A stretch of 5,413 nt of DNA from Magnetovibrio sp. (GTDB lineage Bacteria; Pseudomonadota; Alphaproteobacteria; Rhodospirillales; Magnetovibrionaceae): positions 1-5,413 of the forward strand of contig JAESSV010000291.1 in assembly GCA_016763895.1 (NCBI GenBank), in the 5' to 3' direction. Position numbers and translations under genes: made by a program. The notes beneath the pieces are model-generated. The model ran no database searches, was not told the origin of the DNA, and saw nothing but the letters and a program-made list of their open reading frames with translations. Below, piece by piece: positions 1 to 5,413 of this stretch. Position 1 is the stretch's first letter; every line of letters starts with the position of its first letter.

Positions 1-205
1 CGCTCCATCGTTTCCAACGGTTGTAGAGTGTCTTGTGGGGGCCATACTCCCTAGGGGCGTCGCGCCACCGCGAGCCGTTGCGATTGATGAAAATAATGCC
101 ACTCAGAACACGTCGATCATCAACTCGGGGCTTGCCATGCGACTTCGGAAAGTAAGGCTCCAGACGTGCCATCTGTGCGTCGCTCAACCAGAAAAGATCA
201 GACAT
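1..205 (-). mobile_element. IS5-family (IS427-like) transposase, N-terminal fragment, runs off the left edge
   Basis: Read on the minus strand from the ATG at 205-203, this stretch encodes 68 residues that I recognise as the start of an IS5-family transposase: the opening [20 protein letters not shown], then [14 protein letters not shown], then the [11 protein letters not shown] block and a final YNRWKRW. This is the N-terminal DUF4096-type region typical of IS427-group elements. The catalytic DDE domain would lie beyond the window. Two things expected in front of an intact transposase gene are missing: there is no ribosome binding site and no recognisable terminal inverted repeat, because the bases just before the ATG are ftsH coding sequence in the same frame. 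The fragment is about 55% GC by hand count, close to the adjoining ftsH, so composition does not mark the join. The family assignment rests on remembered sequence similarity; the exact IS cannot be named. Confidence 0.85.
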
Positions 206-1375
206 GGTCACCACTCGTTTGCCCGTGCGCGCCGCCAATAATGCGGCTTCGTTGACCAGATTTGCCAGATCCGCACCTGAAAAACCGGGGGTTCCGCGCG
301 CAATGGTCCGAGCATTTACATCGGGAGCCAAGGGCACTTTCGCCATGTGAACTTTCAAGATTTTTTCGCGACCCAAAATATCAGGATTGGGCACTTGCAC
401 CTGGCGGTCAAAACGACCGGGGCGCAACAATGCGGGGTCCAAAACGTCGGGACGGTTGGTGGCGGCGATCAAGATCACACCTTCGTTGGCTTCAAAACCG
501 TCCATTTCGACCAGCAATTGGTTCAAGGTTTGCTCACGTTCATCGTTACCACCGCCAAGGCCTGCGCCACGATGGCGACCAACCGCGTCGATTTCGTCGA
601 TAAAGATGATGCACGGCGCATTCTTTTTGCCCTGTTCAAACATGTCGCGAACACGGGACGCACCCACACCGACAAACATTTCCACAAAATCAGAACCGGA
701 AATGGTGAAAAACGGAACATTGGCTTCCCCGGCAATGGCGCGGGCCAAAAGCGTTTTACCAGTTCCGGGAGGGCCCACCAAAAGGCAACCCTTGGGGATT
801 TTTCCGCCAAGACGTTGGAATTTTTGCGGGTCTTTCAAGAATTCGACAATTTCTTCAAGTTCTTGTTTGGCTTCGTCGATACCAGCCACGTCTTCAAACG
901 TGACGCGACCTTGTTTTTCTGTCAGCAATCTGGCCTTTGATTTGCCAAATCCCATGGCCTTGCCACCGCCGCCACCGCCTTGCATCTGGCGCATGAAGAA
1001 AATCCACACACCGATCAACAAAATGAAGGGGAACCAAGACACCAACACGCTGATCAACGAGACCTGACCTTCATCCGAAGGGGTCGCTTTGATCCGGACA
1101 CTGTTTTCAGCAAGCCTGCTGACCAATGCGGGGTCTACGGGGGCAAATGTTGTGAAGGTTCGTCCATCGCTCAAATGTCCAAAAACACTCGACCCGGCTT
1201 TGGTGCCTTTGATGGTCACATCTTGAACTTCACCGTTTTCAACGGCAGTCACAAATTCGGAATAAGCGAGCGTGGTCTGAATGCCTTGCTGTTTTGGTCC
1301 CTGGAAGAGATTAAACAAGGCAAAAAGCAAAAAGAGGATAACGATCCAGAACACGATATTTTTGCTAAAATTCAA
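203..1375 (-). CDS. ftsH: ATP-dependent zinc metalloprotease FtsH, truncated after the AAA+ module and fused in frame to a transposase fragment
   Basis: FtsH is a hexameric inner-membrane AAA+ protease that degrades misfolded membrane proteins and regulatory substrates. The 391 codons seen here give a membrane helix at about residues 7-24, a periplasmic domain at about 25-105, a second helix at about 106-127, a glycine-rich linker, and the ATPase: Walker A GPPGTGKT (201-208, Lys207), pore loop MFVGVG, Walker B IFIDEID (Glu261) and arginine fingers in RPGRFDR (Arg318, Arg321). The lid ends at KRVVTM. In the family the next residues lead to the HExxH zinc protease, about 30 residues further on; here the frame continues into transposase sequence instead, so the roughly 250-residue protease domain is absent. 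The start is TTG at 1375, with AAGGA at 1388-1384 and an in-frame stop not far upstream; no ATG lies between. The AAA+ part shows no frameshift or lost catalytic residue, so the break looks recent or artefactual. Confidence 0.95.
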
Positions 1376-1383
1376 GGCGGTTT

Positions 1384-1388
1384 TCCTT
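1384..1388 (-). promoter_or_regulatory. Ribosome binding site supporting the TTG start of ftsH
   Basis: AAGGA on the minus strand lies 8 bases before the TTG at 1375-1373. The codons from the TTG read MNFSKN followed by a hydrophobic helix, matching the usual FtsH N-terminus. The frame is closed by a TGA a few codons upstream and no ATG or GTG lies between, so this site decides the start. Confidence 0.7.
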
Positions 1389-1393
1389 AATCT

Positions 1394-1422
1394 AATGTAT
1401 CAATGTTGACCTTGGATGTAAG
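1394..1422 (-). promoter_or_regulatory. Possible second, proximal ftsH promoter
   Basis: On the minus strand CTTACA (1422-1417) and TACATT (1399-1394) are separated by 17 bases; each matches four of six consensus positions. Transcription would begin very near the ribosome binding site. The match is modest and could be chance; the upstream TATAAT is the better candidate. Confidence 0.25.
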
Positions 1423-1429
1423 GCGTTTA

Positions 1430-1488
1430 GGGCCGAAGGGCAAGGGCAAGGGCACAAAAAAAGTGTTTTTTTTTACAGTTCACGGCCC
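1430..1488 (-). other. Structured low-complexity leader of ftsH
   Basis: The ftsH 5' leader holds three nested patterns. GGGCCG at 1430-1435 and CGGCCC at 1483-1488 (plus strand) are perfect inverted repeats that could close a long stem. Inside lies a 6-base direct repeat, GGGCAA twice and then GGGCAC (1438-1455). Next to it is A7-GTG-T9 (1456-1474), an A/T-only foldback with a three-base loop. On the transcribed strand this reads A9-CAC-T7. It could act as a weak terminator behind tilS, as a leader structure affecting ftsH, or simply be a slippage-prone tract. No known riboswitch or RNA family is recognised. Confidence 0.4.
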
Positions 1489-1495
1489 GAACCTC

Positions 1496-1523
1496 ATTAT
1501 ACACTATTTTTTCGTTTATCTAC
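1496..1523 (-). promoter_or_regulatory. Candidate ftsH promoter overlapping the end of tilS
   Basis: A perfect -10 hexamer, TATAAT, lies at 1501-1496 on the minus strand, just beyond the tilS stop codon. The best -35 is TAGATA, 15 bases upstream inside the last tilS codons; it matches four of six positions and the spacing is short. This would start an RNA with a leader of about 110 bases before the TTG of ftsH. No clear heat-shock (sigma32) promoter was seen by eye, although ftsH is heat-induced in many proteobacteria. Confidence 0.45.
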
Positions 1524-2517
1524 TGACCTTTCGCGATATTTCTTTCACGATTTCAAAACCACAATTTTGCGAACGAATTATGGTTCCGCCCAGCGTTCTC
1601 GCCTTTTGGCCGGGTTTCCCCATCCATTCCAACAAACGTTTAAGCTTTTCAGGATTGGGGGGATAATCGCATTTTCCAACCTTCATCAAAAGTTTTGACA
1701 AGGCCCGTTCTGCGACCCGGTTTGGGGCTTTGACAAAGGCCAAAGACACCTTGGTTTTGGGGCCTTCAAGCTCGGAAACTGAGCTTTCCGTTAAAATATC
1801 TGCTGCTTTATCAATGACATCGCAAACGGCACGCGCACTTTTCGCGACCCCGGCCAAACGCTCAGCCGTGATACCTTGTTTTTCCAACTGCACCATTTGC
1901 GCCCGTACCCGGACTCTTTCAAAGGCTAGGTTTTGGTTAGAAGGATCTTCAACCCAATCTTGCCCATGCTCATTTAAGGTCGCAATTAACCTTGATTTGG
2001 GCACCGACAACAAGGGTCTGCACACGTTCACACCATTTTGATCTCGAACCGGCGCCATCCCCCCTAGCCCGTACAAGGTGCTGCGTTTTTTCATCCGCAT
2101 CAATACCGTTTCCGCCTGATCACCCAAGTGATGAGCCAACAAAATTGCCCCCGCGTTATGGCCAAGACACCAATCGATCATCAAGCCATAACGAGCTGTC
2201 CTGGCCCGGGCTTGAAGGGCTGTGGTCATGTTTTTGGGCGGTTGCCATGTCAGAATTTCGTGTTTGATGCCCCGAACCGACAGCCAGGCCTTGACCTTAA
2301 GGGCTTCCGCTTGAGATTCTTTTCGCAAACCGTGGTCGACGGTAAGTGCGGTGATGGAAATTCCCGCCGCCTGAGCCCAACGATGCGCCAATAAAACCAA
2401 CGCCATGGAATCTGCGCCACCCGATACAGCCACCGCAACATTTGAGGATGCGCCGCCCCCACACCGCGACATTAAATCGGTAAACTCAGCCTCACTTAAG
2501 GGGTCCAAGCGCAACAT
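1516..2517 (-). CDS. tilS: tRNA(Ile)-lysidine synthase TilS
   Basis: TilS is a cytoplasmic N-type ATP pyrophosphatase that attaches lysine to C34 of the CAU-anticodon tRNA-Ile, so that it reads AUA and is charged with isoleucine rather than methionine. The 333-residue product has the PP-loop SGGADS at 32-37, TVDHGLR at 59-65, HHLGDQAET at 129-137, GLGGM at 150-154, RPLL at 167-170 and EDPSN at 190-194, followed by the arginine-rich ERVRVR segment. All core motifs are present. It is much shorter than E. coli TilS (about 430 residues) and shows no obvious C-terminal TilS domain, as in other compact versions. The ATG starts 6 bases after the cpoB TGA with no convincing Shine-Dalgarno sequence, so translational coupling to cpoB is likely. 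ftsH downstream is the usual neighbour in alphaproteobacteria. Confidence 0.95.
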   Translation of the reverse strand: MLRLDPLSEAEFTDLMSRCGGGASSNVAVAVSGGADSMALVLLAHRWAQAAGISITALTVDHGLRKESQAEALKVKAWLSVRGIKHEILTWQPPKNMTTALQARARTARYGLMIDWCLGHNAGAILLAHHLGDQAETVLMRMKKRSTLYGLGGMAPVRDQNGVNVCRPLLSVPKSRLIATLNEHGQDWVEDPSNQNLAFERVRVRAQMVQLEKQGITAERLAGVAKSARAVCDVIDKAADILTESSVSELEGPKTKVSLAFVKAPNRVAERALSKLLMKVGKCDYPPNPEKLKRLLEWMGKPGQKARTLGGTIIRSQNCGFEIVKEISRKVSR

Positions 2518-2523
2518 CCAAGA

Positions 2524-3690
2524 TCACTTACACGCGAGGCGCTTGGTTTCTTTGTTCAAGGCTCGTTTAATATTGGTTTTCAGGTCAGCGCCAAATTCTT
2601 TGCGCAACTTTCCAAACGTGGCACAGGCTTCGGATTTTTTGTCCAGAGCAGCCATGGACATGCCAAGCTTCAACAATGAATCAGAAGCCTTAATCCCCTT
2701 GGGGAATTGTTTATAGGCTTGAAAAAACACTTGCGCCGCTTCCATGAAGTTCTCGCGCACATAATACGTTTCCCCCAACCAGTAACGCGCATTGCCCACC
2801 AAGGGATCTTCGCCATTGGCTTGGATAAAGGCCTTAAACGCAATTTCAGCCTCTTGGTAACGCGCTTGGCGCGTTAAGTTAAAGGCGGCTTTGTATTGAT
2901 CGGCTATGGAAACTTGCGGCACCACTTCGGCCGCGCCGGGTTGAGGCGTTGGCAAGGCTGAGATTTGCGGTGCTGGGGCTTCTAGTGTTGGGGTTTGTAG
3001 TGTTGAAATTCCGGCTTGACCAGACGTTTGCTTTGCGGATTTTTCCTCGCCCTGTGACACTATTTTTTCAAGGGTCGATTTTGGCAAAGTGCCCAGCACA
3101 CCTTGTCCAGTCCCCATATTTGGCGTCGTATACGCCGGAGCCGCCTCGGTTGGCGGCGCCATAACGCCAGCCTTGGAAACCGCATGGGTTGAAGGTGCCC
3201 TGGAAACCTTTGGCATGTCAGTCGCATTGTTCACAGATGATTGCAACGCCCCCGGGGCCGTTCCTTCAAGGCGAGCGAGGCGATAATCCAAATCAACGAT
3301 CAGCTTATCCAGGCGAGCATTTGCCAAATCAATGTTGTGGGCCATGCTTTCCGCCAACCCCGTTGCATTGCGGACTTCGTCTTCAAGGCCGGCCACACGC
3401 ACCATCACGCGCGTCAACGGGCCTTCGCCGGATGTGCTTTCCAGTGCAGCCATGGCCGGCGATGCCGCCGTTCCTTCTGTTGCAGCGGCCACTTGGGGAC
3501 CTGGAACATTTGCGATTTGGCGATTAAGGGTGCGGATATCGCGTTCAAGGCGTTGAATGCGATCCAGCAAGGCTTGGGTATCAATCGTCTGGGCTTGGAC
3601 CGAAAGAGGCTGAATTGAAACGAAAATCGCCACCAAAAGACCCGCAGAAAAACAACGCAGAAAGGCTGGGTGAATGCTAAAAACCGTCAT
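2524..3690 (-). CDS. cpoB: Cell division coordinator CpoB (YbgF), periplasmic TPR protein of the Tol-Pal system
   Basis: In E. coli CpoB links Tol-Pal function to peptidoglycan synthesis at the septum. From the ATG at 3690 the 388-residue product has a signal peptide (about 1-33, cleavage after VQA), a short coiled coil (about 38-60), a second heptad-rich helix (about 93-143), a Pro/Ala/Thr/Gln-rich linker (about 144-258) and a C-terminal TPR region (about 263-375) beginning DQYKAAFNL, with the characteristic NARYWLGETYY and the ASDSLLKLG helix. Two cysteines (356, 387) lie in the C-terminal part. The frame stays open to a TTG at 3717, which would add nine charged residues before the signal peptide; the predicted transcription start near 3725 leaves almost no room for that start, so ATG is preferred. 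E. coli CpoB has about 260 residues; the excess here is mainly linker. It is followed closely by tilS in one operon. Confidence 0.93.
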   Translation of the reverse strand: MTVFSIHPAFLRCFSAGLLVAIFVSIQPLSVQAQTIDTQALLDRIQRLERDIRTLNRQIANVPGPQVAAATEGTAASPAMAALESTSGEGPLTRVMVRVAGLEDEVRNATGLAESMAHNIDLANARLDKLIVDLDYRLARLEGTAPGALQSSVNNATDMPKVSRAPSTHAVSKAGVMAPPTEAAPAYTTPNMGTGQGVLGTLPKSTLEKIVSQGEEKSAKQTSGQAGISTLQTPTLEAPAPQISALPTPQPGAAEVVPQVSIADQYKAAFNLTRQARYQEAEIAFKAFIQANGEDPLVGNARYWLGETYYVRENFMEAAQVFFQAYKQFPKGIKASDSLLKLGMSMAALDKKSEACATFGKLRKEFGADLKTNIKRALNKETKRLACK

Positions 3691-3731
3691 ATGTTTAGGT
3701 GTCCGTTTATCGTCCAAGCTGAAAAATTCTT

Positions 3732-3759
3732 ATTTTCGATGTGCACCATGTCTTGTCAA
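3732..3759 (-). promoter_or_regulatory. Promoter for the cpoB-tilS operon
   Basis: On the minus strand a perfect -35, TTGACA (3759-3754), is followed after 16 bases by GAAAAT (3737-3732), which matches four of six -10 positions. The start point would fall near 3725, about 35 bases before the cpoB ATG. The site lies between the terminator behind pal and cpoB, where a new promoter is needed. Confidence 0.6.
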
Positions 3760-3807
3760 TTCGGCAAAATTAGGGCGAAATCAAAATGACCATAATCGCA
3801 AGAGGTT

Positions 3808-3862
3808 AAAAAGCAGTAAGGCGCCTGCCCTTTTCCATCACTGGAAAGAACAGACGCCTTAC
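3808..3862 (-). terminator. Intrinsic terminator after pal
   Basis: GTAAGGCG (3816-3823) and CGCCTTAC (3855-3862) form a perfect 8-bp outer stem. It is extended inward by CTG/CAG (3825-3827 with 3851-3853) and capped by TTTCCA/TGGAAA (3832-3837 with 3842-3847) around a TCAC loop. Read on the minus strand, the stem is followed three bases later by five T residues (3812-3808). There is no T-run on the other side, so it acts on the minus strand, ending the pal transcript 33 bases past its stop codon. Confidence 0.85.
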
Positions 3863-3894
3863 AAAATACAAACGCAGAATACTCTGCGCAGCTG

Positions 3895-4386
3895 TTAGCG
3901 AACCACTGTCACACCGCGACGGTTAGCGCGCCATGCAGCTTCGTTAGAAGCCGCAATAGCTGGACGCTCTTTACCATAAGAAATGGTGTTGATGCGATCA
4001 CTGGATACACCCAATGTCATCAAGTAATCTTTAACCGAATTCGCACGGCGTTCACCCAATGCAAGGTTATATTCGCGTGTGCCGCGTTCATCGGCATGAC
4101 CTTCGACGGTTACGCGTACGCCACCGTTTGCAGCCAACCATGCAGCTTGTTTTTTCAAGTCGCCCCGAGCACCCGACGTAAGGTTATATTGGTCGAAACC
4201 AAATAATACTCGATCACCAATTTTGTTCAATTGCTCTTGCGAGGTCATGACTTTAGCAACAGCAGCATGTGCCGGAGCCGTTGCAGCACCCGCACCAGAA
4301 GTTGTCGCAGTTTCTGCTGTTGGTTTGGAGCTACAAGCCGCAACCAAGCTTACAACTGCAATCAGGCTTACAATTTTAAATCGCAT
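3895..4386 (-). CDS. pal: Peptidoglycan-associated lipoprotein Pal
   Basis: Pal is an outer-membrane lipoprotein that binds peptidoglycan and, in turn, TolB and TolA, tying the layers together. The 163-residue product has a basic N-terminus, a hydrophobic stretch and the lipobox VAAC, giving the lipidated Cys18; Ser at position 19 fits outer-membrane sorting. An Ala/Thr-rich tether (about 21-45) leads into an OmpA-like domain (about 57-163) with VLFGFDQYNL, then VEGHADERGTREYNLALGERRA (split across 94-115), the diagnostic peptidoglycan-binding region, and a C-terminal WRANRRGV. Length is normal. The start is the ATG at 4386, preceded by GGGAGA at a good distance; a GTG six codons upstream (4404) is in frame but overlaps that ribosome binding site. 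It follows tolB and ends at a strong terminator. Confidence 0.96.
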   Translation of the reverse strand: MRFKIVSLIAVVSLVAACSSKPTAETATTSGAGAATAPAHAAVAKVMTSQEQLNKIGDRVLFGFDQYNLTSGARGDLKKQAAWLAANGGVRVTVEGHADERGTREYNLALGERRANSVKDYLMTLGVSSDRINTISYGKERPAIAASNEAAWRANRRGVTVVR

Positions 4387-4392
4387 AAAAAA

Positions 4393-4398
4393 TCTCCC
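4393..4398 (-). promoter_or_regulatory. Ribosome binding site that fixes the pal start
   Basis: GGGAGA on the minus strand is separated by six T residues from the ATG at 4386-4384. The in-frame GTG at 4404-4402 lies upstream of this site, so the ATG is the likely start, and it also gives a normal lipoprotein signal length. Confidence 0.75.
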
Positions 4399-4486
4399 GT
4401 TCACTCATCCACATGCTTTTTCATGGGACTTCCGTGACATTTCAGTTTCCACCCCAAGCCTTTTCGCTGAAGCAGCATCCATCTCT

Positions 4487-4540
4487 ATAATTCCTGCGGC
4501 TACTATATCCACACAAAGACCGTCTGACCACTGGAATTAT
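4487..4540 (-). repeat. 8-bp inverted repeat bracketing the candidate pal promoter
   Basis: ATAATTCC (4487-4494) and GGAATTAT (4533-4540) are perfect inverted repeats 38 bases apart, one arm on either side of the predicted -35 and -10. A small odd palindrome, AGAC-C-GTCT (4517-4525), lies between them and touches the -35. There is no T-run and little GC, so it is not a terminator. The arms could be operator half-sites or a chance match. Confidence 0.4.
4502..4530 (-). promoter_or_regulatory. Candidate pal promoter between tolB and pal
   Basis: On the minus strand TGGTCA (4530-4525, four of six -35 matches) and TATAGT (4507-4502, five of six -10 matches) are separated by exactly 17 bases. The start point would be near 4495, leaving a leader of about 110 bases before pal. 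No terminator is seen behind tolB, so read-through from tolB may also supply pal. Confidence 0.4.
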
Positions 4541-4575
4541 TATGTTTTTCCATTTCCGACTATATTTCGTTGTTC

Positions 4576-5413
4576 TCAGGGAATCAAGGGGGACCATGCA
4601 GGGTCTGATGCATCAAGTGGCGTAAGCACTTCACGCTCATTATGCCCGGTAAAATCTATAGAAAAAATCCGGGTTCGCCCCCCTCGTCCATACTTGTCGC
4701 TGGGATCTTGACGATAATACATCAACACCCGCCCATTCGGGGACCACGTGGGACCTTCAACCGAAAAGGCTTCGGTCAGAAGACGTTCACCAGAGCCATC
4801 GGGACGCATCACGCCGATGTAAAATTTCTTTTGATACATGCGGGTAAAGGCAATCCAATCCCCCCGTGGGGACCACACTGGCGTTGCATAACGGCCTTTG
4901 TTGAACGAAATTCGCTTAACACCGGTGCCATTGCTGTTCATCACATATAATTGCTGAGCACCGGACCGGTCTGAGTTAAAGACCACCTTTTTGCCATCCG
5001 GGGCGTAACTTGGTGACGTATCAACCGCCGAATGGTTGGTGAGTTTTCGCAGCTTTCGAGTCGCTAAATTCATGGTGTAAATTTCTGAATTGCCTCTTTT
5101 GGCCATGGAAAATATCACCGATTTTCCATCCACCGAAAAGCGTGGAGCAAAGGTCATGCCTTCAAATTCGCCAATTTCTTCCTGACGTCCACTGTCGATA
5201 TTGAAAATATAAACCCGTGGCACACCTTTGTAATAGCTGAGATATGTGATTTCTTGATGGGTTGGCGAAAAGCGAGGCGTCAACACCAAATCGGCACCAT
5301 CGGTCAAAAAACGGTGATTTTCACCATCCTGATCCATAATCGCCAACCGCTTTATGCGGTGAATCTTTGGCCCGGATTCCGCAATATAGACGATCCGGGT
5401 ATCAAAATATCCG
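4576..5413 (-). CDS. tolB: Tol-Pal system protein TolB, C-terminal part (start lies beyond the right edge)
   Basis: TolB is the periplasmic beta-propeller that shuttles between TolA and Pal. The window holds the last 278 codons and the TGA stop; the signal peptide and most of the N-terminal domain lie outside. The fragment opens at [15 protein letters not shown] and [12 protein letters not shown], the usual entry into the propeller, followed by five WD-like TolB/PD40 blades recognisable by their repeating FSP/YAPDG/WSPNG turns: [54 protein letters not shown] and [11 protein letters not shown]. It ends with DPAWSPLIP, a typical TolB terminus. No frameshift is seen. pal follows after 189 bases, a wider gap than in tightly packed tol operons, and that gap contains a possible promoter. 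Confidence 0.96.
   Translation of the reverse strand, partial: GYFDTRIVYIAESGPKIHRIKRLAIMDQDGENHRFLTDGADLVLTPRFSPTHQEITYLSYYKGVPRVYIFNIDSGRQEEIGEFEGMTFAPRFSVDGKSVIFSMAKRGNSEIYTMNLATRKLRKLTNHSAVDTSPSYAPDGKKVVFNSDRSGAQQLYVMNSNGTGVKRISFNKGRYATPVWSPRGDWIAFTRMYQKKFYIGVMRPDGSGERLLTEAFSVEGPTWSPNGRVLMYYRQDPSDKYGRGGRTRIFSIDFTGHNEREVLTPLDASDPAWSPLIP

Noticed and set aside
347..1390. Several long open frames on the plus strand opposite ftsH (347-940, 387-1067, 980-1390).
   Set aside because: They are antisense to a strongly conserved FtsH reading frame, resemble no protein family I know, and their length follows from the codon bias of the real gene.
1438..1474. Hexamer repeats and A/T tract as part of a CRISPR or phage attachment site.
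   Set aside because: The repeat unit is 6 bases with fewer than three perfect copies, there are no spacers, and no integrase or cas gene is nearby.
1403..1666. Plus-strand frame of 87 codons crossing the tilS-ftsH gap.
   Set aside because: It reads through homopolymer tracts and the 3' end of tilS in antisense; low-complexity product and no family resemblance.
2524..3717. Longer cpoB form starting at TTG 3717.
   Set aside because: It puts charged residues ahead of the signal peptide and lies only about 8 bases from the predicted transcription start; the ATG at 3690 gives a normal secreted protein.
3674..3898. Plus-strand frame of 74 codons spanning the cpoB-pal gap.
   Set aside because: It runs through the pal terminator hairpin and the cpoB promoter, and has no recognisable product.
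3895..4404. Longer pal form starting at GTG 4404.
   Set aside because: That start overlaps the GGGAGA ribosome binding site of the ATG at 4386 and lengthens the lipoprotein signal without support.
4487..4540. The inverted repeat between tolB and pal as a terminator for tolB.
   Set aside because: The arms are AT-rich, the loop is 38 bases and no T-run follows, so it does not look like an intrinsic terminator.

Overview
The window looks like chromosomal DNA of an alphaproteobacterium of moderate GC content, most likely a Rhodospirillales-like lineage. The evidence is gene order and protein character: tolB, pal, cpoB (ybgF), tilS and ftsH follow one another, all on the minus strand, which is the classic alphaproteobacterial arrangement. 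The genus cannot be named from this sequence. No tRNA, rRNA, CRISPR array or complete mobile element is present.

In transcription order (high to low coordinates) the layout is as follows. The C-terminal two thirds of tolB run in from the right edge (5413-4576). A 189-base gap holds a candidate pal promoter bracketed by an 8-bp inverted repeat. The Pal lipoprotein gene (4386-3895) is followed by a strong intrinsic terminator (3862-3808). A good sigma70-type promoter with a perfect TTGACA -35 then drives cpoB (3690-2524). tilS (2517-1516) begins 6 bases after the cpoB stop, so the two form an operon. A perfect TATAAT lies just past the tilS stop and probably starts ftsH transcription. ftsH begins at a TTG codon (1375) after a roughly 110-base leader with unusual low-complexity sequence.

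The most notable feature is at the left end. The ftsH reading frame is normal through the membrane anchor and AAA+ ATPase module, then at codon 391 (bases 205-203) it passes, in frame and without a stop, into the N-terminus of an IS5-family (IS427-like) transposase that runs off the window. FtsH therefore loses its zinc-protease domain in this sequence. No IS terminal inverted repeat is visible between the two parts. This is either a genuine IS-mediated rearrangement or deletion, or an artefactual join made during assembly, and the sequence alone cannot decide.

Functionally, TolB, Pal and CpoB belong to the Tol-Pal envelope system, which holds the outer membrane to peptidoglycan and coordinates envelope constriction during division. 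TilS modifies the wobble base of the AUA-reading tRNA-Ile. FtsH is the inner-membrane quality-control protease. I see no clearly new multi-gene system here; the points worth checking are the ftsH/transposase junction and the intergenic control regions.
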